Positions 1 through 8,044 are shown, counted from the stretch's first letter. The stretch is 36,859 bases of DNA from Novosphingobium meiothermophilum (GCF_003171715.1 NZ_QGHL01000016.1:1-36859), one strand, 5' to 3'. The notes: a model not told the origin generated them from the letters alone. Program-made: numbers and translations.

Positions 1-87
1 ACTATGCTCCTGCGATTGTGCCTCTTGGTGGATTCCCACCATCAAGGGCCGCGATGGCTTGGATTGGCAATGGTGTCCACGGTAAAC

Positions 88-115
88 TTGCAAAGGTGCA
101 AAGCGAAACTTTGCA
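88..115. repeat. Three close copies of TGCAAAG in unassigned left-edge DNA
   Basis: Two direct copies (TTGCAAAG at 88-95 and GTGCAAAG at 96-103) are followed by the inverted copy CTTTGCA at 109-115, which makes a perfect 7-bp hairpin or palindrome with a CGAAA centre. Bases 1-152 otherwise show no supportable gene. This may be the operator of a gene beyond the left edge, but its target cannot be seen. Confidence 0.3.
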
Positions 116-152
116 GCCGATGCGGCATTGTCGGCATGGCCGCGCAACAGAA

Positions 153-183
153 AGGCGCCGTCTGGGTGGACCTGACGGCGCCT
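153..183 (-). terminator. Terminator of the oxidoreductase-isomerase operon
   Basis: A perfect 10-bp stem (153-162 with 174-183, AGGCGCCGTC/GACGGCGCCT) closes an 11-base loop. Read on the minus strand it is followed by TTTCTGTT, a fair U-rich tail. It lies about 40 bases past the stop of the isomerase gene, where a factor-independent terminator of this operon is expected. Confidence 0.7.
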
Positions 184-223
184 CTTGCAGGCAAACCTGC
201 GGCCAGAGATCAGGCCATGGCAA

Positions 224-1279
224 TCAGCCGATGCCCATGAGCCTTGCGTTGAGCGCGCGATCTGCGCCGCCCGCGGCGAAATCATCAAAGGCGTGTTCGG
301 TCACGCGGATGATGTGGCGATCGATGAAAGGAGCGCCCTCTGCCGCGCCCACTTCAGGGTGCTTCAGCGCACATTCCCATTCCAGCACGGCCCAACCGGC
401 ATAGTCATTGGCGGCCATCTTGCTGAAGATACCGGCAAAATCCACCTGTCCATCGCCCAGAGAGCGGAAGCGGCCGGGACGATCGACCCACGACTGATAG
501 CCGCCATAGACCCCCGAACGACCATTCGGGCGGAACTCGGCGTCCTTCACGTGGAAGCATTTGATGCGTTCGTGATAGATGTCGATGAAGGCGAGGTAAT
601 CAAGCTGTTGCAGCACGAAGTGGCTGGGATCGTAGAGGATGTTGGCGCGCGGATGATTGCCGACGCGCGAAAGGAACATCTCGAAAGTGACACCGTCGTG
701 CAGATCCTCGCCCGGATGGATTTCGTAGGCGATATCGACGCCATTCTCGTCGAAGACATCGAGGATCGGTTTCCAGCGACGCGCCAGTTCGTCGAACGCG
801 TCCTCGACCAGCCCTGCGGGCCGCGCGGGCCAAGGATAGAAATAGGGCCATGCGAATGCGCCGGAAAACGAGGCGTGAGCCGTCAGTCCCAGATTGGCGC
901 TGGCTCTGGCCGCGAACTTCATCTGCTGCACGGCCCATTCCTGCCGGGCCGCCGGATTGCCATGGACTGCGGAAGGCGCAAAACCGTCGAACTGCGCATC
1001 GAAGGCGGGGTGCACGGCTACAAGCTGGCCTTGCAGGTGGGTCGAAAGCTCGGTGATCTCCAGCCCCTTGGCGGCAAGCATGCCCTTGATCTCGTCGCAG
1101 TAGGTCTGGCTGGTTGCGGCCTTTTCCAGATCGAACAGCCGCGCATCCCAGCTTGGAATCTGGATGCCCTTGTAGCCGAGCGAGGAAGCCCAGTCGGCAA
1201 TGGTTTCAAGGCTGTTGAAGGGGGCGGCATCGCCCGCAAACTGGGCAAGGAAGATTCCGGGGCCTTTGATCGTCTTCAT
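224..1279 (-). CDS. Sugar phosphate isomerase/epimerase (xylose isomerase-like TIM barrel)
   Basis: This 351-residue protein belongs to the AP endonuclease 2/xylose isomerase-like TIM-barrel superfamily, which isomerises or epimerises sugars and keto-sugars with a divalent metal. Candidate metal ligands in the usual order are Glu186 (YEIHPGE), Asp217 (DPSHF), His243 (CFHVKDAEF) and Glu300 (VLEWE). There is no signal peptide, so it should be cytoplasmic. The ATG at 1279 follows a good AAGGAAAT ribosome-binding site. It lies 12 bases after the Gfo/Idh/MocA gene, so the two form an operon, ended by the hairpin at 153-183. Such pairs process oxidised sugars, for example inositols or 3-keto-glycosides. 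The true substrate cannot be read from sequence. The family is clear; the function is open. Confidence 0.88.
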   Translation of the reverse strand: MKTIKGPGIFLAQFAGDAAPFNSLETIADWASSLGYKGIQIPSWDARLFDLEKAATSQTYCDEIKGMLAAKGLEITELSTHLQGQLVAVHPAFDAQFDGFAPSAVHGNPAARQEWAVQQMKFAARASANLGLTAHASFSGAFAWPYFYPWPARPAGLVEDAFDELARRWKPILDVFDENGVDIAYEIHPGEDLHDGVTFEMFLSRVGNHPRANILYDPSHFVLQQLDYLAFIDIYHERIKCFHVKDAEFRPNGRSGVYGGYQSWVDRPGRFRSLGDGQVDFAGIFSKMAANDYAGWAVLEWECALKHPEVGAAEGAPFIDRHIIRVTEHAFDDFAAGGADRALNARLMGIG

Positions 1280-1291
1280 GGCGGATTTCCT

Positions 1292-2407
1292 TCAGGATTC
1301 GAGCGTGACCCAGCCTGCGCGGTCGCGGCTGGCCGAAACGGCGGTGTCGATGAAGGCCATGCCGCGCACGCCATCGGCGATGCCGGGCAGGAGCGGCGCA
1401 GCTTCGCCGCGCACGAGCGCGGCGAAATCGCGGTAGAGGTTGGCGAAGGCTTCGAGATAGCCTTCGGGATGGCCGCCCGGTGTGCGCGTGCGGACTGCGG
1501 CATCCGCGCCCAGCACTCCGGTGCCAGATCGCACAAGCGTGCAGGTGCCATCGAGCCGGTTGATGGTGAGGGTGTTCGGCTCTTCCTGCTTCCAGAGGAT
1601 GCCGCCCCTGTCGCCATAGACACGAATGCGCAGGCCGTTCAGCTCGCCCACCTCGATCTGGCTGGCGAGGAGGACACCGCGCGCGCCATTGTCAAAGCGC
1701 AGGAGAATCGAGCAGTCATCGTCGAGCAGGCGCCCCGGCACCACGGCGGCAAGATCGGCCAGCAGCTCACGCACGCGCAGGCCCGTGACAAACTCGGCCA
1801 ACTGGAAGGCATGGACACCAATGTCGCCGATGCACCCGCCCAGTCCGGCGCGCGCGGGATCGACCCGCCATTCGGCCTGCTTGCCCACCGCTTCGCCCGC
1901 AAGCCAGCCTTGCGGATATTCGACCACGACCTTGCGCACCGTGCCGATCTCTCCCGCCGCAATCCGGGCGCGGGCTTCGCGCACAAGCGGGTATCCGGAA
2001 TAGGTATAGGTCACGGCAAAGGGTTTTCCGGCCGCCGTGACGAGATCGGCCAGCGCATGGGCTTCAGCCAGTGTTGCCGTCAGCGGCTTGTCGGTGATGA
2101 CAGGAAGCCCCGCCTCAAGCGCGGCCCGCGCCGAGGGCAGGTGGTTGTGATTGGGGGTGACGACCGCGACGAAATCGATGCCGTCACTCCGTCCGGCTTC
2201 GGCACGGAACATGGCATCGAGCGATGGGTAGGCGCGCGCAGGATCGATCCGGTAGGCATCGCCTGCGGCCGTGCTGCGCTGCGGATCGCTGGAAAAGACG
2301 CCCGCGACGAGTTCGATCTCTCGGTCCAGTTCGGCGGCAAAGCGATGCACCGGGCCGATGAATGCCCCCGGCCCGCCACCGATCATGCCCATTCGCAAAC
2401 GCCGCAT
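1292..2407 (-). CDS. Gfo/Idh/MocA family NAD(P)-dependent oxidoreductase
   Basis: A 371-residue dehydrogenase of the Gfo/Idh/MocA family, which oxidises or reduces hydroxyls of sugars and cyclitols. The N-terminal Rossmann fold has the dinucleotide loop GGGPG at residues 10-14 and TPNHNH at 84-89. The EKP-type catalytic motif is present as DKP at 106-108 (Lys107), and the C-terminal domain carries GCIGDIGVHAF at 191-201 with the usual Asp195 and His199. I chose the ATG at 2407 because GGGAG lies 7 bases upstream; a TTG six codons earlier is possible. It is the first gene of the operon with the isomerase and is divergent from a TetR regulator, with an inverted repeat at 2429-2444 just upstream. 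Substrate unknown. Confidence 0.9.
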   Translation of the reverse strand: MRRLRMGMIGGGPGAFIGPVHRFAAELDREIELVAGVFSSDPQRSTAAGDAYRIDPARAYPSLDAMFRAEAGRSDGIDFVAVVTPNHNHLPSARAALEAGLPVITDKPLTATLAEAHALADLVTAAGKPFAVTYTYSGYPLVREARARIAAGEIGTVRKVVVEYPQGWLAGEAVGKQAEWRVDPARAGLGGCIGDIGVHAFQLAEFVTGLRVRELLADLAAVVPGRLLDDDCSILLRFDNGARGVLLASQIEVGELNGLRIRVYGDRGGILWKQEEPNTLTINRLDGTCTLVRSGTGVLGADAAVRTRTPGGHPEGYLEAFANLYRDFAALVRGEAAPLLPGIADGVRGMAFIDTAVSASRDRAGWVTLES

Positions 2408-2428
2408 CCGCAAACTCCCGTTCAATTT

Positions 2429-2444
2429 TAGAAGTCATATTCTA
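2429..2444. promoter_or_regulatory. Probable TetR-family operator, oxidoreductase side
   Basis: An inverted repeat TAGAA-N6-TTCTA lies 22 bases before the start of the oxidoreductase gene, where a repressor would block its promoter. A related site (TAGAA-N6-TTTCA) at 2554-2569 precedes the regulator gene. The sequence is seen; binding by the adjacent TetR protein is inferred. Confidence 0.5.
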
Positions 2445-2553
2445 TTTCTTAAATGCGCGTGGTCAAGGGCCTGCGATACAGTCAAGGCGGGTTCGGGTTT
2501 GCGGGGCGGCTTTACCTTTACTGTCAATCGTGCAAGGAAGGCCGCAGTCATAC

Positions 2554-2569
2554 TAGAACGACAGTTTCA
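2554..2569. promoter_or_regulatory. Second, imperfect copy of the TAGAA-N6 operator
   Basis: TAGAA-CGACAG-TTTCA lies 17 bases upstream of the regulator start. It shares the left arm and spacing of the site at 2429-2444, which suggests autoregulation together with control of the divergent operon. Confidence 0.4.
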
Positions 2570-2585
2570 ACAGCAGGCGGGCACG

Positions 2586-3260
2586 ATGGCGCGTGGCGTG
2601 AAGAAAGCGGGCGAAGACAGCACTCTGGCCGTGGAGAATGTCAGCCGGACACCCCAGCAGGGGCGCAGCAAGGCGTCGCTGGAACGGATGCTCGCGGCCG
2701 CCCGCGAACTGATGCTGGAACGGGGCAGCGAGGACTTTACCCTTCAGGATGTGAACGCGCGCGGCAATGTCTCGATCGGTTCAATCTATCTGCGTTTCCA
2801 GAGCAAGGACAACCTCGTGCGTGCGGTCATCGCCCGGGCGCTTGAGGATCTCGCGCAAGCGGAAGAGGCGATGGTCGAGGAAGTTCTGGCGCAATCACCC
2901 ACGATTGACGAGTTCATGCCGCGTTATGTTGCGGGCTATGCCGAAGTGCTGCGCGTGAACGCCCCCTTGCTGCGCCTTGCGATGGAGCGAGCCTCGTTCG
3001 ATCCGCTGGTTTCGAAGCCGGGCAAGGACCACGCCCTGCGCGCAACCGCCCGCGGCATGGAGGCCATGCTGCGTTACCGCGCCAGCTTTGGCGGAACCGA
3101 CCACGAGATCAAGGCCAACTCGGCCTACAAGATCGTGTTTGCAACGCTTGCCCGTCAACTCAGTCTCGGCTCATCGGGCGAGGCCGCGCACGATTATGAC
3201 TGGGATGTCCTCAAGCGCGAACTGGGCCGCATGTGCCTTGCCTATCTCAGGGCGCCCTGA
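2586..3260 (+). CDS. TetR/AcrR family transcriptional regulator
   Basis: A 224-residue regulator with an N-terminal tail of about 30 residues, then a TetR-type helix-turn-helix at about residues 33-80, including FTLQDV and the recognition segment SIGSIYLRFQSKDNL. The remaining helical domain would bind a ligand and dimerise. The ATG at 2586 gives a typical length for the family; frames open upstream have no family similarity. The gene is divergent from the oxidoreductase-isomerase operon, with related inverted repeats between them, so it most likely represses that operon and itself until a sugar or glycoside-related ligand appears. The family is secure; ligand and targets are inferred. Confidence 0.9.
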   Translation: MARGVKKAGEDSTLAVENVSRTPQQGRSKASLERMLAAARELMLERGSEDFTLQDVNARGNVSIGSIYLRFQSKDNLVRAVIARALEDLAQAEEAMVEEVLAQSPTIDEFMPRYVAGYAEVLRVNAPLLRLAMERASFDPLVSKPGKDHALRATARGMEAMLRYRASFGGTDHEIKANSAYKIVFATLARQLSLGSSGEAAHDYDWDVLKRELGRMCLAYLRAP

Positions 3261-3299
3261 AGCACTTCGTGCCTGCGCACCGGATGCGCGAACGCGCCG

Positions 3300-4226
3300 T
3301 CAGCCGGTGGCCAGCAACCGCTTCATGATGGCGCGGACCTCGTCGGCCATGTCGGGCCGTTCCAGCGCCAGCGACAGCGTTGCCTCGACAAAGCCGGTCT
3401 TGCTGCCGCAATCGAAGCGCCTGCCTGCAAAGGTCACGGCGTGGAAAGGCTGCTGGCCGATCATCCGCGCCATGGCATCGGTCAACTGGATTTCGCCGCC
3501 CGCGCCGGTGCCCTGATCCTCCAGTGTGCGCATGACTTCGGGCTGAAGAATGTAGCGGCCCGAAATGATGAGGTTCGACGGCGCATCCTCGCGCTTTGGC
3601 TTCTCGACCAGCCCGGTCACTTCGGTGATGTTCTCGCTGATCCGTGCGCCGGGGGCGATCACGCCATAGCTTGAGACTTCGTCTTCGGGCACTTCCAGCA
3701 CCGAGATGAGATTGCCGCCCAGCGCTTCGTAGGCATCGACCATCTGCTTCATGCAACCAGGTGATCCCACCATCATCTCATCGGGCAGGAAGATGGCGAA
3801 GGGCTCATCGCCCACCACGGCCCTGGCGCACCAGATGGCATGGCCCAGCCCCATCGGCACCTGCTGGCGCACGGTAACGAGATTGCCCGGCTGGATGCGC
3901 GTGGGTGCCAGCACATCAAGCGCCTTGCCGCGATCCGACATCGTGTGCTCAAGCTCGTAGGCCGTGTCGAAATGCTCGACAATCGCGGTCTTGCCGCGCC
4001 CGGTCACGAAGATGAGCTGCTCGATCCCCGCCTCGCGCGCTTCATCCACCGCATACTGGATCAGCGGGCGATCGATTATGGGCAGCATTTCCTTGGGGAT
4101 GGCCTTCGTTGCCGGCAGGAAGCGCGTGCCAAGGCCCGCGACCGGAAAGACAGCCTTGCGGATCGGCTTGCGCACCGGAGAAACGGCCGAGGATGCGGCC
4201 GGGGAAACGGGGAGCGTATTCGTCAT
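3300..4226 (-). CDS. galU: UTP--glucose-1-phosphate uridylyltransferase
   Basis: Makes UDP-glucose from UTP and glucose-1-phosphate, the donor for capsule, exopolysaccharide and LPS sugars. The 308-residue protein has the nucleotidyltransferase signature AGLGTRFLPATKAIPKEM at about residues 30-47, the GALU-type VEKP segment, and a C-terminal DCGSKTGFVEA sequence, at normal family length. The ATG at 4226 starts a short variable tail (MTNTLPVSP) before the conserved core; a start 16 codons earlier is possible but less typical. It is divergent from murA. A TGCACTGCACAA element at 4265-4276 lies upstream and matches the PhaR/PhbF-type operator consensus. Confidence 0.95.
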   Translation of the reverse strand: MTNTLPVSPAASSAVSPVRKPIRKAVFPVAGLGTRFLPATKAIPKEMLPIIDRPLIQYAVDEAREAGIEQLIFVTGRGKTAIVEHFDTAYELEHTMSDRGKALDVLAPTRIQPGNLVTVRQQVPMGLGHAIWCARAVVGDEPFAIFLPDEMMVGSPGCMKQMVDAYEALGGNLISVLEVPEDEVSSYGVIAPGARISENITEVTGLVEKPKREDAPSNLIISGRYILQPEVMRTLEDQGTGAGGEIQLTDAMARMIGQQPFHAVTFAGRRFDCGSKTGFVEATLSLALERPDMADEVRAIMKRLLATG

Positions 4227-4264
4227 TTTTCCAGTCTTGCCCAAACTTTGCCGCGCTGTCGTGA

Positions 4265-4276
4265 TGCACTGCACAA
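4265..4276 (+). promoter_or_regulatory. PhaR/PhbF-like site between galU and murA
   Basis: TGCACTGCACAA fits the TGCRNYGCASMA consensus that I recall for the Herbaspirillum PhbF (PhaR) regulator, and differs at one base from the element before phaZ (15812-15823). It lies 38 bases upstream of the galU start. It may link carbon storage to UDP-glucose supply, but one 12-base match could be chance. Confidence 0.35.
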
Positions 4277-4407
4277 TTACTAAGGGAAAATGTCAAGGCA
4301 GGGACAGACCCCTGACAGCACATGTCATGCCCGCTCGCCATGCCCGCCATGCCCGCGCGGACCGGTCTCATGCTTGCACAGGATTGCAAACCGGCTAAAC
4401 CGCCGCG

Positions 4408-5691
4408 ATGGACAAGATCATCATCCGCGGCGGCAAACGCCTCTCTGGCACCGTGCCGGTTTCCGGCGCAAAGAACTCGGCCCTCACCCTTCTGCCCTGT
4501 GCGCTCCTGACCGAAGAGCCGCTGACGCTGCGCAACCTGCCACGGCTTGCCGACATCGACGGGTTCCAGCATCTGATGAACCAGTTCGGCATCTCGACCT
4601 CGATTGCCGGCGCGCGGCCCGAAGATTTCGGCCGCGTGATGACGCTTCAGGCCACCCGTCTCACATCCACGGTTGCCCCTTATGATCTGGTGCGCAAGAT
4701 GCGCGCGTCGATCCTCGTGCTTGGCCCCATGCTGGCCCGTGCGGGCGAAGCCACGGTCTCGCTGCCGGGAGGCTGCGCCATCGGCAACCGCCCGATCGAC
4801 CTGCACCTCAAGGCGCTTGAAGCCTTTGGTGCGAAGATCGAACTGGCCGCAGGCTATGTGCGGGCGATTGCGCCCGATGGCGGGTTGCCGGGCGGGCGCT
4901 ATTCGTTCCCTGTCGTCTCGGTTGGCGCGACCGAGAACGCGCTGATGGCCGCCGTTCTGGCGAAGGGCAAATCGACCCTGCACAATGCCGCGCGCGAACC
5001 GGAAATCGTCGACCTTTGCAACCTGCTGGTGGCGATGGGAGCGCAGATCGAGGGTATCGGCACATCGGACCTCGTGATCCACGGGGTCGATCGGCTGCAC
5101 GGCGCAACCTACATGGTCATGCCCGACCGGATCGAGGCCGGCTCCTATGCCTGCGCGGCCGCGATCACCGGCGGCGAGGTGATGCTTCAGGGCGCGCGGA
5201 TCGAGGACATGGAAGCCACCGTGCAGGCGCTGCGCGATGCGGGCGTCCATGTCGAGCCGCGCAAGGGCGGGCTGTTCGTGGCCGCCGAAGGCCCCTTGCG
5301 ACCCGTGACCATCTCCACCGCGCCCTATCCCGGTTTCGCCACCGACATGCAGGCCCAGCTCATGGCGATGCTGTGCCTTGCCAAAGGTTCTTCGGTGCTG
5401 ACCGAGACGATCTTCGAAAACCGCTACATGCATGTGCCAGAACTGAACCGCATGGGCGCACGGATCGAAACCAAGGGCCGCACCGCCGTGGTCCACGGGG
5501 TTGAACGTCTGACCGGGGCTGAAGTCATGGCCACCGACCTGCGCGCCTCGATGAGCCTGGTGATCGCGGGCCTTGCCGCCGAAGGGGAAACACAGGTCCA
5601 CCGCCTCTACCATCTCGATCGCGGATACGAGCGGCTTGAGGAGAAACTTTCGCTGATGGGCGCCGATATCGAGCGCGTCGGCGGGGATTGA
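4408..5691 (+). CDS. murA: UDP-N-acetylglucosamine 1-carboxyvinyltransferase
   Basis: Catalyses the first committed step of peptidoglycan synthesis, transferring enolpyruvate from PEP to UDP-GlcNAc in the cytoplasm. The 427-residue protein has the normal length and two-domain EPSP-synthase-like fold. It begins with the family hallmark [10 protein letters not shown] and SGAKNSAL. The catalytic cysteine is present as Cys123 in [13 protein letters not shown], the position that fosfomycin alkylates (an Asp there would give intrinsic resistance). [10 protein letters not shown] and [12 protein letters not shown] are intact. It is transcribed alone, divergent from galU; three CATGCCCG repeats (4326-4355) lie in its leader. 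Confidence 0.97.
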   Translation: MDKIIIRGGKRLSGTVPVSGAKNSALTLLPCALLTEEPLTLRNLPRLADIDGFQHLMNQFGISTSIAGARPEDFGRVMTLQATRLTSTVAPYDLVRKMRASILVLGPMLARAGEATVSLPGGCAIGNRPIDLHLKALEAFGAKIELAAGYVRAIAPDGGLPGGRYSFPVVSVGATENALMAAVLAKGKSTLHNAAREPEIVDLCNLLVAMGAQIEGIGTSDLVIHGVDRLHGATYMVMPDRIEAGSYACAAAITGGEVMLQGARIEDMEATVQALRDAGVHVEPRKGGLFVAAEGPLRPVTISTAPYPGFATDMQAQLMAMLCLAKGSSVLTETIFENRYMHVPELNRMGARIETKGRTAVVHGVERLTGAEVMATDLRASMSLVIAGLAAEGETQVHRLYHLDRGYERLEEKLSLMGADIERVGGD

Positions 5692-5740
5692 AGGCCCTTC
5701 TTCCGGCACTTTCCAGATCTGCTTGCGCCACCGCTCGAAT

Positions 5741-5761
5741 CTGATATTAATATGATATCAG
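5741..5761. promoter_or_regulatory. Perfect palindromic operator before the SPFH gene
   Basis: CTGATAT (5741-5747) and ATATCAG (5755-5761) form a perfect 7-bp inverted repeat around a 7-base centre. TGATAT also occurs twice in direct orientation 11 bp apart (5742 and 5753), about one helical turn, a spacing suited to ribbon-helix-helix dimers. It is an AT-rich island in GC-rich DNA, 20 bases before the SPFH start codon. The small ribbon-helix-helix protein at 6702-6902 is the obvious candidate binder. The pattern is seen; the binding is inferred. Confidence 0.6.
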
Positions 5762-5780
5762 TTTTTCGAGGGGAAACGTG

Positions 5781-6689
5781 ATGTCGTCCGCCAAGACCCA
5801 TTCCGCCAGCGTGGAAAGCACCGCGTGGGCTGCCAATGGCTATGCCATGCTCATCCTGATGCTCGTGATCGTGGTGCTCACGGCGGCGCGCATCCTGGGC
5901 TTTGCCGCAAGCGAGGGACCGGAAACCGAGGCGTGGAGCTTTGTTTCGACGATCTTCCTTGGCCCGGCCGCAGTGGTGCTGATTGCTTCGGGCTTCTACA
6001 TGATCCAGCCCAATCAGGCGGCGGCGATAACCCTGTTCGGCTCCTATCGCGGCACGGACCGCAGCAACGGGCTGCGCTGGGTCTGGCCGTGGATGGGCAA
6101 GACCAAGATTTCGGTGCGTGCCAACAACGTCGTCTCCGAAAAGCTCAAGGTCAACGATCTGCGCGGCAACCCCATCGAGATTGCCGCAAACGTGGTCTGG
6201 CGCGTTTCCGATACGGCGCAGGCGCTGTTCGATGTGGACGACTACAAGGCATTCGTGATCGTCCAGATCGAAAGCGCGGTGCGCTCGATCGGCTCGCGTT
6301 ATCCCTATGACGACATCGAGCATCACGAAGTGACGCTGCGCGGCCACCATGACCAGATCAACGCCGAACTGCGCGCCGAGCTGAATGAGCGGCTCAAGCT
6401 TGCGGGCATCACGGTGGACGAATGCGGGCTGACCCACCTTGCCTATGCCCCCGAAATCGCAGGCGCCATGTTGCGCCGCCAGCAGGCCGAAGCGGTGATC
6501 TCGGCCCGGCGCAAGCTGGTGGAAGGCGCGGTTTCGATGGTCGAGATGGCGCTTGAACAGCTTTCGGCCCGGCAGGTGGTCGAACTGGATGACGAGCGCC
6601 GCGCCGCCATGGTCTCGAACCTCATGGTCGTGCTGTGCGGCGAGCGCGAGACGCAGCCGGTGGTGAATACCGGAACCCTTTATCAGTAG
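5781..6689 (+). CDS. SPFH/Band 7 domain membrane protein
   Basis: A 302-residue SPFH (stomatin/prohibitin/flotillin/HflK-C) protein. Two membrane segments lie near residues 20-40 and 52-72, followed by the SPFH domain starting at FYMIQPNQAAAITLFGSYRGT, and a helical tail rich in Ala, Glu and Arg that would support oligomers. Family members form ring scaffolds in the membrane and often control proteases or membrane domains. The ATG at 5781 is preferred because GAGGGGAAA lies just upstream; the GTG one codon earlier sits too close to it. The gene is followed after 12 bases by a ribbon-helix-helix protein and preceded by a palindromic operator, so it looks like a self-regulated stress or envelope operon. 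Its partner protease, if any, is not here. Confidence 0.88.
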   Translation: MSSAKTHSASVESTAWAANGYAMLILMLVIVVLTAARILGFAASEGPETEAWSFVSTIFLGPAAVVLIASGFYMIQPNQAAAITLFGSYRGTDRSNGLRWVWPWMGKTKISVRANNVVSEKLKVNDLRGNPIEIAANVVWRVSDTAQALFDVDDYKAFVIVQIESAVRSIGSRYPYDDIEHHEVTLRGHHDQINAELRAELNERLKLAGITVDECGLTHLAYAPEIAGAMLRRQQAEAVISARRKLVEGAVSMVEMALEQLSARQVVELDDERRAAMVSNLMVVLCGERETQPVVNTGTLYQ

Positions 6690-6701
6690 GCGGCCGCAAG
6701 C

Positions 6702-6902
6702 GTGGCACAGGCGCCCCGAAAGGCTTTTCCCCTGCGGCTCGATCCGGCGCTCTTCGCCGCGATCGAGCGCATGGCGGCGGCCGATCTGCGCTCGGCCAAT
6801 GCCCAGATCGAAGTCCTGCTGCGCGAGGCCTTGGCACGGCGCGGGGTGAAATTGCCCGAAACCGAAGGCCCGCGCCGGGGACGTCCGCCGAAGGAGGGTT
6901 GA
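6702..6902 (+). CDS. Small Arc/MetJ-like ribbon-helix-helix protein with AT-hook-like tail
   Basis: A 66-residue protein. Residues 7-15 (KAFPLRLDP) form the expected DNA-reading beta strand, followed by helices at about 16-28 and 30-47 (SANAQIEVLLREAL), the ribbon-helix-helix pattern of Arc and HicB-type antitoxin DNA-binding domains. The tail RRGRPPK at 58-64 has the GRP core of an AT-hook. It starts with GTG, 12 bases after the SPFH stop, with AGG upstream, and is probably co-transcribed. No toxin gene follows, so I read it as an operon regulator rather than an antitoxin. It is likely to bind the AT-rich palindrome at 5741-5761. The fold is a confident guess; the target is inference. Confidence 0.78.
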   Translation: MAQAPRKAFPLRLDPALFAAIERMAAADLRSANAQIEVLLREALARRGVKLPETEGPRRGRPPKEG

Positions 6903-6999
6903 GCGCCTCAGGTGCAGGTTGTGACGCCGGAACGAAAGGGCCTGTCAATCATTTGCCGATAGACCGGGCACGGATCATTGCCGGGAGCGGAACCAACAG

Positions 7000-8007
7000 A
7001 TGCCCACGCCTTCAGCGCTCAATCCCTTCGCCCTGCGCGAACGCCGCCACAGAGGCCAGCGTCTGGCCGTTCTGGCGCTGGGTGTTGCCGCGCTCGCCGC
7101 AATCCCGGCAACGGCGCTGCTGGCGCAGGCGGGCGCGCGCAGCCCTTATACCGTGGTTGAAAGCGGCAAGCGGTTTGCCGCCCTGCAGGATGCGGTCAAT
7201 TCCATCGGCGATGGAACGGGCACCATCCAGATCGAGCCAGGCGTCTATCGCGATTGCGCGGTGCAGCAGGCGGGCGATGTGGGTTTTGTCGCACAGGTTC
7301 CGGGCCAGACCGTGTTCGATGGCGCGGCCTGCGAAGGCAAGGCCACGCTGGTCGTGCGCGGGCGTTCGACGCGGGTAGAGGGGCTGATCTTCCAGAACGT
7401 GCGCGTGCCCGATGCCAACGGCGCGGGCATCCGGCTCGAACGCGGCAACCTCACCGTGCGGCAGACCTGGTTCCGCGACAGCGAGCAGGGCATCCTTTCG
7501 GCCAACGATCCGACTGGCGCGGTGCTGATCGAGAAATCTACCTTCACGCGCCTTGGGCGCTGCGACCGCGGGCTTTCCTGCGCCCATTCGATCTATCTGG
7601 GCGACTATGGCAGCCTGACAGTGCGCCGCAGCCGGTTCGAGGCGGGGCGCGGAGGTCATTACGTGAAGAGCCGTGCCGCGCGCATCGATGTCAGCGAATC
7701 GAGCTTCGATGACAGCGCCGGCAAGACCACAAACTACATGATCGACCTGCCCGCGGGCGCAACCGGGCGGATTGCCGATAACGTTTTCGTGCAGGGCAAG
7801 GACAAGGAGAACCACAGCGCCTTCATCGCGCTCGCCGCAGAAGGCCGGGTCTATTCCTCTGCGGGGCTTGCCGTGGTTGGCAACGAAGCGCGCTTCGCGC
7901 CCGGTGTGCCGTGGGGTTCGGTCTTCGTGGCCGACTGGTCGGGCGACAAGCTGGCCATTGGCAACAACTCGCTGGGCAACGGGCTGAAGCCGTTCGAAAA
8001 GCGCTGA
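7000..8007 (+). CDS. Right-handed parallel beta-helix repeat protein
   Basis: A 335-residue protein with a basic N-terminus and one hydrophobic segment at about residues 22-44 (signal peptide or anchor, ending near ALLAQA), so it acts outside the cytoplasm. The rest looks like a pectate-lyase-type beta-helix: an entry motif with AALQDAVNSIGDGTGTIQIE, then regular rungs such as VEGLIFQNVRV, LTVRQTWFRDS and IDVSESSFDDS. Such folds bind or cut polysaccharides, but no catalytic set can be identified. It has only a weak ribosome-binding site, 97 bases after the ribbon-helix-helix gene, so it may have its own promoter. Function unknown. Confidence 0.75.
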   Translation: MPTPSALNPFALRERRHRGQRLAVLALGVAALAAIPATALLAQAGARSPYTVVESGKRFAALQDAVNSIGDGTGTIQIEPGVYRDCAVQQAGDVGFVAQVPGQTVFDGAACEGKATLVVRGRSTRVEGLIFQNVRVPDANGAGIRLERGNLTVRQTWFRDSEQGILSANDPTGAVLIEKSTFTRLGRCDRGLSCAHSIYLGDYGSLTVRRSRFEAGRGGHYVKSRAARIDVSESSFDDSAGKTTNYMIDLPAGATGRIADNVFVQGKDKENHSAFIALAAEGRVYSSAGLAVVGNEARFAPGVPWGSVFVADWSGDKLAIGNNSLGNGLKPFEKR

Positions 8008-8044
8008 TCTTGCAGCCACCGGCCTGCATGCCTACCTTGGACGC

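Noticed and set aside
185..2431. A 748-codon open frame on the plus strand
   Set aside because: It lies opposite the oxidoreductase and isomerase genes, which have full motifs and ribosome-binding sites. Long antisense frames are common in GC-rich DNA, and its translation shows no domain.
4042..5709. A 555-codon antisense frame opposite murA
   Set aside because: murA is unmistakable with its catalytic cysteine; the antisense frame also runs into galU out of frame.
6702..6902. The small ribbon-helix-helix gene as an antitoxin of a toxin-antitoxin pair
   Set aside because: The neighbouring genes are an SPFH protein and, about 100 bases later, a beta-helix protein. Neither resembles a toxin, so an operon regulator is more likely.
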